In this document: one piece after another, positions 1 to 10,368 of the stretch
Layout: every line of letters starts with the position of its first letter
How positions within the stretch are numbered: the stretch's first letter is position 1
NCBI GenBank assembly: GCA_030180075.1
Contig: JASNJN010000102.1
Coordinates: 1 to 52,750, forward strand
Direction: 5' to 3'
Length of the DNA stretch: 52,750 nt
Source: Mikrocytos mackini
Taxonomy: Eukaryota > Endomyxa > Ascetosporea > Mikrocytida > Mikrocytiidae
The notes under the pieces: model-generated
Told to the model about the DNA's origin: nothing
Database searches by the model: none
What the model saw: only the letters and a program-made list of their open reading frames with translations
Made by a program: the position numbers and the translations under genes

Positions 1-579
1 CTGTAACTTGGCGACCGCAGCTTTGAGGGGCATTTCTCTTGTTGAGTAATACACCAGCTCATGTTCCATCATGTAGCCAAGCATCTTCACCATGTCTTTT
101 GACATGCCTCTGAATCTGCCTACCTTGGAACGGGTCTTGTCTGACGATGCGAACACCACTGGTTCTTCAGGGTTTTGTTCCACTACCTTAACCTCGGGCA
201 CGGTTGGGGTTTGTTCCACCGGTTTGGCCTTTGGTGCTGATATTGCCAGGCTATCGAGTTCATGGGTTTTGTCCATGTCCGCCAGTTTGGCCTGGAACAT
301 CTCTGCCGTTGTGAGCGTCCGGATTGTTTCCAATCCTTGGAGGGTCAGGAGTTCATCCTTTCTCACTCCGTCGGCGACCGCGTACTTCTCGAGGTATGTT
401 CCTCGTATAGTAGCTTGGTTCAACCTGACGAACTCATGCAGCTTGGCTTTGAACTCCAGGAATTGGGAGATTGTGTATCTCAAGACAGTCCTCGTGGGTT
501 CCGGTCCATTTCCGGGACGTACTTCCGGGATTTCCGTCTTGTCACAATCGTCCTCTACATCACCCCCAATTTCGTTTTG
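1..579 (-). pseudogene. Partial open frame of a mobile-element-like protein, runs off the left edge
   Basis: On the minus strand the frame is open for 193 codons, from just after a TAA at 580-582 down to base 1, so it continues outside the window. The first in-frame ATG is at 300. The product is charged and mostly helical in character, with a Pro/Glu/Val-rich stretch around codons 115-135. I see no zinc knuckle or catalytic motif and do not recognise the family. The segment is visibly richer in GC than the neighbouring DNA, like the gag region of the gypsy element near 15 kb. Together with the broken frames just upstream, this suggests a retroelement gag-like polyprotein, but that is only an inference. 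Confidence 0.4.
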
Positions 580-1350
580 TTACTTCTGAGGGTGATGCAA
601 GTGTGCTAGGACCGCGCTTTTCTTGGGATCGAAGGGAGTGTAGGCTGACTTTTTTTCCTGCCTAACACCCCTCCCCGTTTGAGGCGTTTTTCCCTCTCGG
701 GTTTGCTTCCCTGTTTCTTCTCGCTTTCTTTGGTGAGATCAATCGTCTCAAGTTTCTTTGTGGGCTTGGTCATTTGTTGTATAAGCTTTTTTTGATTTTC
801 CTTATAATATAAAATTTTAAAAAAGTGGTCCCGTTGCTCTTGTGTTTCAATAGCTTTCGGGACCCTAAAGCCTAACCAATTTGGATTTTTCCATTTTGGC
901 ACAAAAACTGGGCCCTCTCCTTTCGGTTTGGACTTTTTATGAACAATTTTTTTTATTGCCTGTTTCAGTTTTACAAGATATGCTTGAGACGACCCATTTG
1001 TCTATCGACACCTGGGTTTTCGCTTTGGGCTTTTTTGGCCTTCCACGTTTTGATTTGGGACCGGGATTGGGGTATATGATTTTATTAATCGGAGTGGCGT
1101 TTATTGCACTTATACGTTCCCGCTGCTCGCTGCTACTGCACATCGGTGCACCTTTTTAGGGTCTACGCAGGGGACTCTGCCCTTTATCCGCCCCGACCTT
1201 TTCCATTTTCATGGCAGCCTTGAGCGGAGGGCCAGACAAGTTAATGCCTCTTTTGGTCTGGCGTACGAAGGGATTCCACTTCAGCGTGTCTTTGCCTACC
1301 TGTGGATTCACCATCCAAGCCTTGCACTTTGATTTTTTATCATGGACCAT
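580..1350 (-). pseudogene. Broken upstream part of the same mobile-element-like coding region, with an AT-hook
   Basis: Reading down the minus strand from an ATG at 1350, the frame KCKAWMVNPQVGKD... meets a TAA at 1156-1158, continues in the same frame through an AT-hook-like basic motif (KSKRGRPKKPKAK, near 1060), and meets another stop near 937. Coding character resumes in a shifted frame between about 902 and 606 (basic, Lys/Glu-rich). One stop plus at least one frameshift in a row show decay. The AT-hook suggests DNA binding. No enzyme motif is visible. The start at 1350 follows a T/A homopolymer leader. The family is not recognised; a gag-like or transposon accessory protein is the best guess. 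Confidence 0.4.
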
Positions 1351-2359
1351 TTTTTAAAAAAATTTTTTTTTATGGGATTGAATAAAATTATATGCAATAT
1401 TTAATGTTTAGACTAGAATTACGAAATCAATATTAGAAATACATTTATTTTAACTTTCCTGCATATTCAGACTAATATGCTCGATTCACAGACTTTTTTT
1501 GGATTTCCACGGGAATTTCTTAGGAAGCAAAAAAATTTTTGTTATGAAATTTCGTTCAAAATATCTCTAAATGCTTTTCTTATAATTTAATTCATATCGG
1601 ACAAAATAAAGTTCGAAACTATGAAAATAAAGCATTTTTGTTAAAAATAATGGCCTCCAAATTTTTGAAATTAATTCCTCGATTCCCAGGAATTGGATTT
1701 TCTAAATTCTTGGGAAATATGGCCTAAAATCCGTTTCTCGATTCTCGATAAATTTTAGGATGAAGAAAATTGGGAACTCTAGTTTCTAGTTTCTTAGACT
1801 TTTCGATATTCGAAATCTTCCAGTTAACGATTTATAAAGAAAATCTTGAAATCACAACAACCGGTTTTGATGGTTTGAAAAATATTCGATATAGGGATTG
1901 TTCGACTAACCGTTTATGAACACTAATTCGCATCCTTGAAAAATCATGCTTTGAATATTCGTATTTTTGCAAATGTCCGATCTCCAGTCGTAAGTGATGT
2001 TTGAAACCTTTCTAGAAGATACTACAGATTACAAGGCTAAATTTGAAAATGAAGAGCTTAATTATCAATAAAATATCTTTATTTGAATTTAATTTACCAA
2101 TTATTCTAAGTTCATAATTGGTTTGTGACATTTCATAATTGTTAAAATCACATTATACGGGATCAAATTTGATTTCCCCAAATTTTACATGTCACCCATT
2201 TGGATTTTGTAAATTATTCTTTTAAAATCGGCCATTTATCGAGGTGATGTGGTTAAATCAATATCTGAACGTTCGGTTTAGCGTATTTCCAGGAAAAAAT
2301 AAAATATCATTGATGTGAACTTTGCGATTTTAGGTCGATTCATAATAAGTTGGGGAAAT

Positions 2360-2633
2360 TAGAGAATGGACACTTGTAATATTAAGACTATTTGAAGAAC
2401 CATCGGAATTTTGAAATGTCTTAATTTACTGAAAATCTACAAATAAATTTATTTTTAATATTGAATCATCATTCTGGTTTTAAAACCTAAATTTTGCATA
2501 AAAAATTTTATTCAACTCCTAAATTTAATATTCACATAGAAATTAACAAATATTTCGAAAACGAATAACAGAAATTCAATTTTTGGTGAATATTCGAAGT
2601 TTTTCACACGAATATTCGTAAGTGAGACTTCTA
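2360..2633 (-). repeat. Degraded copy of the 30785-31122 hAT-type MITE, inverted orientation
   Basis: The left end TAGAGAATGGACACTTG matches the right end of the 30785 element read on the other strand. Interior sequence such as the stretch around 2440-2510 matches 30920-31010 inverted. The right end (CTTCTA, 2633) is degraded. I find no matching target-site duplication (GGGGAAAT on the left, GAAAATGT on the right). Confidence 0.6.
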
Positions 2634-3003
2634 GAAAATGTGGTAAAAGTCCATTATATGTGATCAAACTTGTTATATTTAAATTAATAGGGTTTTAGCT
2701 GCTCATTTTGTCCTACATGATATCAGTACCGATTAAACATGTTTAATTTCTTATTAGATATCTGGACACTTTATTACAAAGCTTATATCTGAAGAAAATC
2801 CCAAAATATGCACTAATTATATAATTTGCATAAAAATATACGCTTAATACGTGTTTTCGTTTAATACGTTATGAACATTTTGTAACGTACCACTACGTAT
2901 TAACGCTATTCTACTGTATGTTTTTGTATTAGAATGATTGAATTTAATGTTATGAAAATTTATGAAAATGTATTCTTTTAAAATTTTACAATCGGAATTT
3001 TAA

Positions 3004-3408
3004 GATTGAAATTCATTTTGCCTGAAAAAGTTGCATTTTTCCTGATTTTTTGCCGTTTTTTAATTTTATAAATTATATTAACAAAATTTTCAAATTAAAT
3101 TTATCCTGCAATTCAATTATATTTAATTATAGATGAATTATGATGGTTTTCTAAAAATTGCCAACAACACTTTGACAAAATCAGGTCTAGATATTTTCAT
3201 TACTTTATAAATTGCTGCAAAAACAAACAGAAATTCCAAGAAAAAACTATATTTTCCGTTAAATAATCATCCTGCACATATATGGTATAAATTTCAAATC
3301 ACAACATGTAAAATTCTGTAATTAGTTATTCGAAACAAAATAATTTTAGGGAAATTGTAAGAATTTCAGGAAAAATGCAACTTTTTCAGGGAAAATGAAG
3401 TTGAGGTC
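3004..3408. repeat. MITE with long terminal inverted repeats, copy 1
   Basis: About 405 bp, beginning GATTGAAATTCATTTTGCC and ending in the degraded inverse of this. It is flanked by an exact 9-bp direct repeat, GAATTTTAA (2995-3003 and 3409-3417). It is almost collinear with 32130-32553. Relative to that copy it lacks about 22 bp between two CCTGA motifs in the left arm, consistent with slippage or recombination. A 9-bp duplication is typical of Mutator-like elements, but the superfamily is not proven. Confidence 0.8.
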
Positions 3409-3742
3409 GAATTTTAATCTAACAAACAACACAGAATTTTTTCCAAATATGTGAAATTTGCTGAAAATTTTTGATAGTAAATGGTTTGTTTTATTTGGTA
3501 TGGTTTCTAAGATATAATATGGCATTTTAAAGAAATTTCGAAGTCCATTAACAAATTATTTTTGAAAAAGTACTTTTTTGGCGAAATAAATTTTGAAATT
3601 ATCAAAGAAATATCATATTGAGTGGTTTAAAAAGCTTTTTTCACTTTTCAAAAATTAATTATGTTTTAATAAATGTTAATAAAGATGGAAAACACATTAT
3701 AAGTATGATATGAATTTGTACCACGCCACGTATTGAAAATTC

Positions 3743-3835
3743 TACCAAGAACTACTCCTCGTATAACAAATTTTCGCGTATAACAAACAAAAATATTGAA
3801 TTTTACAAAACTTTGTTGTATCGAGTGTTCACTGT
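3743..3835. repeat. Very short inverted-repeat element with pogo/Tc1-like ends
   Basis: The left end TACCAAGAACTACTCCTCGT followed by ATAACAAATTTT is the imperfect inverse of the right end, which reads TACAGTGAACACTCGATACA on the minus strand. TACAGT...(C)TCG-ATA-ACAA ends resemble those of pogo/Tigger-like elements, and TA at both tips fits a TA target duplication. At 93 bp it has no coding capacity. Confidence 0.45.
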
Positions 3836-3987
3836 ATTGATGTTAAAATTAAAAAATGTTTATTGTTTTAGTTAGGTGTGCCTATGCTCCGCACTTACTA
3901 GTCGTGATTACCCCTAGTTAATTATATGTATAGTGGTGAGAAAATGACCAGCCTTTGGCAGAGGGGGTGTGTCTGTGTCGCCCACAC

Positions 3988-4309
3988 TTAATATTTTGCA
4001 GGAATTTTTTGATAATTAATATGTTTTATTTTTACTTGTATTGTTTTAAACAACTAGCTTATATGCTTCCCTTGATTTTTACTAGTTGGTTCACCGTCTG
4101 TTGGTTTGTTTTTGTATTTGGTGTTTAATTTTCCAAAAGTTACTTTTAGAATCAAAAACTTATTCTTTACATATAGCGAGAGCATTTACACCTTATTTCA
4201 ACAACAACTAACAATATATAGACCAAATACATGTGCAGTGAAAACGAAACGTTACCTTTTCTCATAGACTTTGTAGAAGGTATTTTGTCAAACACGATTG
4301 GGGTGGCCC
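3988..4309 (+). repeat. MULE left terminal inverted repeat (322 bp)
   Basis: It runs from TTAATATTTTGCAGGAATTT to CACGATTGGGGTGGCCC and is matched base for base, with very few differences, by 7492-7813 inverted. The transposase start codon (4231) and about 26 codons lie inside this arm. Confidence 0.95.
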
Positions 4310-7055
4310 AAATCAAGAACATTCCGGGCAACAATCCATCTTTCAGTGATTACAGTTCTCATTTTTTAGACCAGGACAAGGGTGGAAGCCCCATTGAAAT
4401 TGATTCGGACTTGAAACAGAATTCGTCTACCATATTCTCCAATAATGACTCTATAAAAGAACCATTTCAACAATCTAGTACACATTCTACAAAGGAATTA
4501 TCTTCATCGTATAGTACAGATAAAAACATCACTGATAATGTAATGGATACGTATAAGAACAATATCCCAAATATAAAAACTATAATAAAGGATAAACATA
4601 CTAAACAACAACGTTACTCCCATTATAGCGATGATATGAAAAATATTATAGACTTGGCTTCTTTGAAAAACAAATCTGAAATAACACCATATAATAAAAT
4701 ATCAGAAAATGATGAATTTATGGGTTATCAGATTGCATTCAACAACAGGAATGAACTCCTTATTTGGGTATCTAAGTATATAAACTTTGGCCCAATTAGG
4801 TTCACAAAATCAACAGGCAATAAATCAACAAGCAACTATTCACAAATTGAATATTATGTCTGCAAACAACAGTATACAATCAACCGAGCAAAAAACCGGG
4901 AATTAACAAATGATGTCTGCGATAGTGATAATAGTAGTACGATTCTTCGGGATAATCCAAACAACATTCTCATTACAAACACAAAATGCAAGTCGTTCTA
5001 TTACATATATACATATTATAATAACAAATGCAGATTGGTGTACAATACAACATATAATCACATTATCAATTTCTCATATTTGAAATTCAGTTTCAAATTT
5101 AAAACGGAATTATTAGAACAGATAAACAGAAAGATCCCGCTCATTAATATCTATCAGACATATACGTCTAGGTTTGATCGAAATAACATTAAAGAAGAAG
5201 ACTTTTTGACGATGAACTACATCAGGTATTTAAAATTTACCAAATCTGACATGGCAAACTCTTATGACGACGATCAGCTTAATTTGTTGAATATGCTTTT
5301 CTTCCTCCAGCAAAACGGGAGCCTGAATGTTGTATCCCTGAAACTTCAAGGAATGAAATGTAAAGACGGACTAATTAAAGAGAAAGACTTCATTCTTGGA
5401 TTCTATACAAGTTATCAATATAGATGTATGGAAAAATATGCATCAAGACAAGTACTCATAGACTCCACCCACTGTGCCAATCGGTACAATTTTATTCTAA
5501 CAACATTTTTGTTATTGATGAAAACACACGCGCACTTCCTATCTTATATTGCGTTTCTAACTCTGACAAATCATCAATTATCACGAAATGGTTGTTTAAT
5601 TACAAAAATAAAACTAAAAAGGATATAAATACAATGTTCTTAGTCACTGATTTATTTTCGGGATTTAAAACAGGGTGGGAAAATACATACACCATTAAAC
5701 CAAAATGGATTTGGTGTATGTATGTATCACTTTACAAAAGCGATTAATAAGAATATTACAAAGTTGATCAAGGACAAGGAAATAAAACATTTAATAAAGA
5801 TGGAGTACATAAACTTCGGCTAATAGTAATAGAAAGCGAATTTATTATAGCCCTTGACAATTTCCTTAAAAAATTACAGACACTAAGTAATGCTTTCTAC
5901 AATTATTTTTTGAAAAATTACTACAAAAAATACGCGCATTGGTCTTCATATATGAGAACGGAAAGTAATGCGAACACAACATGTTTCGTTGAATCGTTCC
6001 ACGGGAAACTGAAAGCACAATACCCTAAAAGACGATCAAACGGGAGATTAGATTTTGTAGTTCTTAAATTACTCGAGTATACGGCCCATGTTCAAGCGCT
6101 TATATTCAAAACGGTTAATATAGGACATTATGAAACCAATAGTTACCGAACGAACTGTTCGATTCGACATCACAAATCTTCAACTAAAATTCCAACTGAC
6201 TTCTATAGAGTGAATATTGACAGAAACACCGTTGATCTTGGACATGTAAAAGTTACGCGTAGATCTTCGAATAGTCAATGTACAATGCCGATCATTTGTC
6301 GAAATTGTCTTATATGTTTTGAGTGTTTCAGATGCACCTGCAAAACAAACTTCCAGCGGCGGCAGGTGTGTAAACACATTCATTTCTGTATAGCACAAAA
6401 TCTTATTAATACCTTAAACAAGAGAATTTTATCAGAACAAAAAGACAATGATACAAACCATGGTATGAGACTACAAAAGTACGAATTGGTTGAAGACAAA
6501 ATTGGAGAAAAGGATTTATATAACCAAAGTAGCTTCAATTCATATACAGCGCAGGGTACTAGCAAAGGAACGATGTATGTAACTGGTGATGTAACTAATA
6601 CGGGAAGCGTTGGCGTTGATTGTGACGATAACAATGAAAAACTTCAAACTGACTATTTTAACGGAAATCTTCCTATATTAAAAGCCGATCTAAACGCGCT
6701 TATAAATACATTGGAGTGTGGCTACACAAAGAACAACGTAAAACTCTTAACTACATTTCAAAGCTTCTTCGAAACGAACAAGGAACTACTATTTAAATCA
6801 AGAACTGAAAATACGCAAGTGCTGGGAAATAAGTCGAATACAAGAGCTATAGCAATGATTCCACAGAGAAACAATACAAAATTTAAAAAAATCCTAAAAA
6901 AGCAACCCAAATTAACATGTTCAGACTGTGAGAAATCGATACAAAAGCATGAGGATTCTGTCATCTGCAACAATAAATGTGGAAATAAGATACATTTCAA
7001 ATGTTTACCAAATTCTAACTTTAGTCAAATTCAAAATAAATATTATTGCTGTTAA
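4231..7055 (+). pseudogene. MULE transposase with SWIM and PHD-like zinc fingers, frameshifted
   Basis: The N-terminal part (4231-5628) has a FAR1-like segment around residues 165-215 and then the start of the MULE DDE core (LIDSTHCANRYNF, first Asp codon at 5461). The core continues one frame over (FVIDENTRALPILYCVS, about 5510-5560) and again after a 4-bp TATG slippage at about 5730, with a third shift near 5815. The frame from about 5900 to 7055 carries a SWIM finger (CTCKTNFQRRQVCKH, near 6333) and a C-terminal CxxC...HFKC PHD-like finger ending at YYCC-stop. The order FAR1-like, DDE, SWIM is normal for MULEs; the terminal PHD-like finger is less usual. At least three frameshifts make this copy inactive. 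Confidence 0.85.
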
Positions 7056-7491
7056 TTAAAATATTAAATTGATGAACCGGACTAATTTCGTATTTAAACT
7101 ATTATCATTTTCTCCTTTAACATGAATTGTTATTATTATAGGAAATCCTAATTATTTTCAAAACCATTTTTGTTCACAAAATCACTGATTTTAATCGAGC
7201 TTTTAACCATGATTATTTCTTCTTTAAATATATCACAAATGAATGATTAACACTATTGAACAATCTCCTCGACTTATGTGTATCATGGTATTAATGTGTA
7301 GTTGTAGACAGTAAAAATCTACGTGTATATATTATACTAATGTTGGCCGCGATCCTGATATTTCATGTTTAAACAGGTGCTATAATGTTGTGACAGACAG
7401 AACTTCCACTAAAGCCCAAACAGAGAATTGCTTAAACGTCTAATCATTATCGTCTTGTGTATAAGCTCTATTAACTCTTAATACAGCAGTA
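7056..7491. other. Internal non-coding spacer of the MULE
   Basis: AT-rich sequence between the transposase stop and the right inverted arm. No open frame or RNA signature is visible. Confidence 0.5.
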
Positions 7492-7813
7492 GGGCCTCCC
7501 CAATCGTGTTTGACAAAATACCTTCTACAAAGTCTATGAGAAAAGGTAACGTTTCGTTTTCACTGCACATGTATTTGGTCTATATATTGTTAGTTGTTGT
7601 TGAAATAAGGTGTAAATGCTCTCGCTATATGTAAAGAATAAGTTTTTGATTCTAAAAGTAACTTTTGGAAAATTAAACACCAAATACAAAAACAAACCAA
7701 CAGACGGTGAACCAACTAGTAAAAATCAAGGGAAGCATATAAGCTAGTTGTTTAAAACAATACAAGTAAAAATAAAACATATTAATTATCAAAAAATTCC
7801 TGCAAAATATTAA
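7492..7813 (-). repeat. MULE right terminal inverted repeat (322 bp)
   Basis: It reads on the minus strand as the left arm at 3988-4309. It therefore contains a second copy of the promoter-proximal leader and the first codons of the transposase, pointing inwards but leading into no open frame. Confidence 0.95.
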
Positions 7814-8117
7814 CACTTTTTGTACGGAGCATTTTTTTGAAAATTTTTTACCTATTGTTGACGTATGATGTTTATATATACAAAATATATATTTGGTTGT
7901 TTTAAAACTGACTTTATCAAAAATAATCCTAGCAAATTTTATAAATTTTTAATTTTTCAAAATTTTGTTAACTCCAATGACATAATTTTTTTTTAATTCA
8001 TGATAACATTTTAATTATTTAGTATAACCAATGTGACCATTTCTCGCCGTTATATCTGCTCGTGAAATTTAATATTTAAATAACCTTTATGTTACTACTC
8101 CGCTTTAATTAAATAAG
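7814..8117. other. AT-rich spacer
   Basis: Nothing recognisable. It begins with the motif CACTTTTTGTACGGAGCAT that mirrors the outer flank of the MULE's left side. Confidence 0.4.
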
Positions 8118-8898
8118 CCTTTCCAAAGGAGTTTAAACGAGACTTTGTCATTTGAACGGGATTGGTCTTCTGGCTCCATCCCTTAAATACTTCCCAATTT
8201 ATTATAAACAGATTTCATGAATCTTTTATATAACTTCCTATTAAACCGTGTCCGATTTAATCGGATTTGTGTTTTTATTTTTGAAACTCTGGCACACATT
8301 CCCTTGTTTCAATTATAAGGGTGNCCCNTACTGGTTTTTCTAACCGAGGCTATAGTGTGTTTTTTCAGACAAATGGTATGTTCCCATGTACCTTTTGCAA
8401 CCTTGTGCCCTTTTATAGATTGTAGGGCTTTGTTGCTACTCAGTTACGGAACATACCATTTTTGTAAAGTTAACTTTCCAGTTTAAGGAATTTCCTGGGA
8501 AATGCTTAATACCTGTTCTATTACTTAGAACTTTGAGCACATTGCATTAATGTTTATTTTAGGCATGTTTTGCCATTTTCAAAACATCGGCTACTTGTAA
8601 TAGCCTTGTAGCTTTTTAAAGCCTGAATCCTTGTTTCAAAAATAACCAGTGTTTCAGAAATAGACTCACTTATAGTGAGGATTACCTATTCAAAGTTTTG
8701 ATAACATTATAGGATTTTTAAAAATTAATCACTTGCAGTGATTTATTGGCTTGAGACATTTGGATACATTCCACTCTGCCCTGTCGTATTAAGGTCGTAG
8801 ACCCTCGCGTTTTAGCGTTTACGGGNAGGTAGTTGTTATGTCCTCTGGATTCGTGGAGCCGTTGGGCCCCTGTTTTCCAGGCTACTACGGTTCGACCG
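8118..8898. repeat. Dense chain of short perfect hairpins, unidentified element
   Basis: At least fifteen short stem-loops follow one another. Those with 6-bp stems and 2-3 nt loops are TCCGAT-TTA-ATCGGA (8251-8265), ATTTCC-TG-GGAAAT (8490-8503), CTCACT-TAT-AGTGAG (8665-8679) and ATCACT-TGC-AGTGAT (8728-8742). Others include CCTTT-CC-AAAGG (8118-8129), AAAGTTAACTTT (8466-8477), GCTTT-TT-AAAGC (8611-8622), GGTC-GTA-GACC (8793-8803) and CGGT-TCG-ACCG (8888-8898). A larger inverted repeat with 14-bp arms (8371-8384 and 8448-8461) encloses a smaller one. No ORF or known RNA is seen. Ambiguous bases at 8324, 8328 and 8826 suggest a multicopy sequence in the assembly. Confidence 0.6.
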
Positions 8899-9094
8899 AG
8901 TTTGAACCTGCTACAGCCGGTTTAGGCCTTTCGCCCAGCATTGACCCTAGCCTCTTTACGGTGTGGTTGTCCGGTGTGCTGGTATTCGTACCTCTCGGTT
9001 TTTTTTTGAAATTTTAAAATTTCTCAAAAAAAAAATTTGTTTAGTATTTTATATAAATCCTTTTATTTTATTCTTAATGGCTATAATTGAATTT

Positions 9095-9651
9095 GCCTCA
9101 AAAGTGTGTAAATTGCCTCCAAAATGTGTATATGCCTCAAAATCGTGCGTGTGTCTCATACGAGTTAAAAATACCCCCAACATCTTTAAAATTATATTTC
9201 TTTTATATAATCTATATCTATCCTACAACTAGTAATAAACATTTTCAAAGTAATTGAAAATCAATTTATGTGTTGCGTAATGAGCATTTTCAGAAATTCA
9301 TTTTTTACATGTAACGGTGAATAAATATCAAAATCGGAGTTTACATATAAAAGTTTCTCAAACAAATATCGCTCAGATTGATGAATATAACGTTTAAAAC
9401 AAATTGGAAGTTTTGTTTCACCATTTTGAAAAAATCGGTTCTTCGCCCAAAATAATAAGGTTTTACAGCTTAACTGGACTTATAGAACAAGTAAACATCT
9501 AAAAACATACCGATTTAATCTCTACTGCATTCCAACAAGTATTATTTTCATAATTATAACCCTTGTAATCCATTAAATTTTTTTTATTTTGAGGCCACAG
9601 CACAAATGAGGCACTCACAAGATTTTGAGGCAAATGCACACTTTTTGAGGC
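9095..9651. repeat. MITE with GCCTCAAAA subterminal repeats
   Basis: The left end carries three spaced copies of GCCTC(A/C)AAA (9095, 9115 and 9136 region), each followed by a GTGTG- or CGTGTG-like tract. The right end (about 9590-9651) carries the same three units inverted (TTTTGAGGC). The arms are about 70 bp with an interior of about 415 bp and no coding capacity. Target duplications are not clear. Superfamily unassigned. Confidence 0.65.
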
Positions 9652-9907
9652 ACACAACGAAATACCGTGGTGGCGCTGGTAAGTGTCAGGTACAGATGAA
9701 ATGCTCATATGAAGAGCGTTTAAATGGGTTTGGACTCTCTTCGGTCTCTCTTCTTGAATTTCTAAACATTTAATAATTTGTAATGAAATTTAAAACTTAT
9801 ATTTGTTTATTTATTATTATATTATTGGTATTACGTTCCGCTTCGATAATAACTCTCTGCGGGTTGTAATTCCTTAGTCAGGAATAATCCGTGTATACCG
9901 CACTCTA

Positions 9908-10243
9908 CTATTCTCCATAGGGTCTTAGATTTTTAATGTTTTGCTGACTTAATCTGTCCCCTTTGTCTATCTCTAATACATTGCACTTCGACACTCTAAT
10001 GATGGGATATGGGCCTCTCCATTTTGCCTGTGTTTTATCATGTTCGTGTGACTTCTTTAAAACTAGTTGTCCTACTGCAAAAGGACAGTCCACTCTTTTT
10101 TCGTTTCGTTTATTTTCACTCTCTCTCATTGCTAGTCTCCTCTTTTCGAATCCCAAAGTAATTTCACTTTCCAGATTTCTTTTGAATGGGTCTAACGCAA
10201 TAAATTTGTGTACTATTAAGCCAATTATTTTCGAAGTAGACAA
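9908..10243 (-). pseudogene. Ty3/gypsy integrase C-terminal fragment
   Basis: An open frame whose end (KKSHEHDKTQAKWRGPYPII, then ...LSQQNIKNLRPYGE-stop) is the typical integrase C-terminal region: a 'W-x-GPY-x-I/V' segment inside an SH3-like fold. The displayed Met at 10243 is only where the frame opens. The catalytic DDE core that should precede it is absent because unrelated DNA, including a MULE, lies upstream. It is the 3' end of the gypsy pol gene. Confidence 0.8.
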
Positions 10244-10368
10244 AGAACTTTGTATATTGGGAACCTTTTGTGCTGTATGGAACTGTATGAATTATATAAA
10301 TAAGGAATAATTTCTTTGTAGCAATGAAGTACTTCTTTCTGTCAGTATTTTCAAATAATGGGAGTTGT

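Larger units (their letters stand above)
1351..3987. other. Gene-free AT-rich stretch made of degraded short repeats
   Basis: No credible coding frame is present on either strand. The stretch contains fossil MITEs listed separately (2360-2633, 3004-3408, 3743-3835). A partial relative of the GAATATTCG-type hAT MITE lies near 1376-1460, and 2220-2290 is shared with 31480-31550. A further pogo-like end (TACAGTAGAATAGCGTTAAT on the minus strand) ends near 2917. Confidence 0.6.
3988..7813 (+). mobile_element. Mutator-like (MULE) DNA transposon, nearly complete but inactivated
   Basis: The element is bounded by two near-identical inverted arms of 322 bp (3988-4309 and 7492-7813). It encloses a frameshifted MULE transposase with a DDE domain and a SWIM zinc finger. 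Just outside the arms both flanks carry a matching ATGCTCCG.AC motif in inverse orientation (3881-3892; about 7820-7832), so the true termini may lie slightly further out. No clean 9-10 bp target duplication is visible. The arms are far better conserved than the coding region, implying fairly recent mobilisation as a non-autonomous copy. Confidence 0.85.

Noticed and set aside
92-1159. Plus-strand open frames
   Set aside because: They overlap coding-like minus-strand frames in GC-richer DNA and show no protein-family features; treated as shadows.
8888-8910. GGTTCGACC resembling a tRNA B-box
   Set aside because: No matching A-box, acceptor stem or cloverleaf around it; it is one of the short hairpins of the block.
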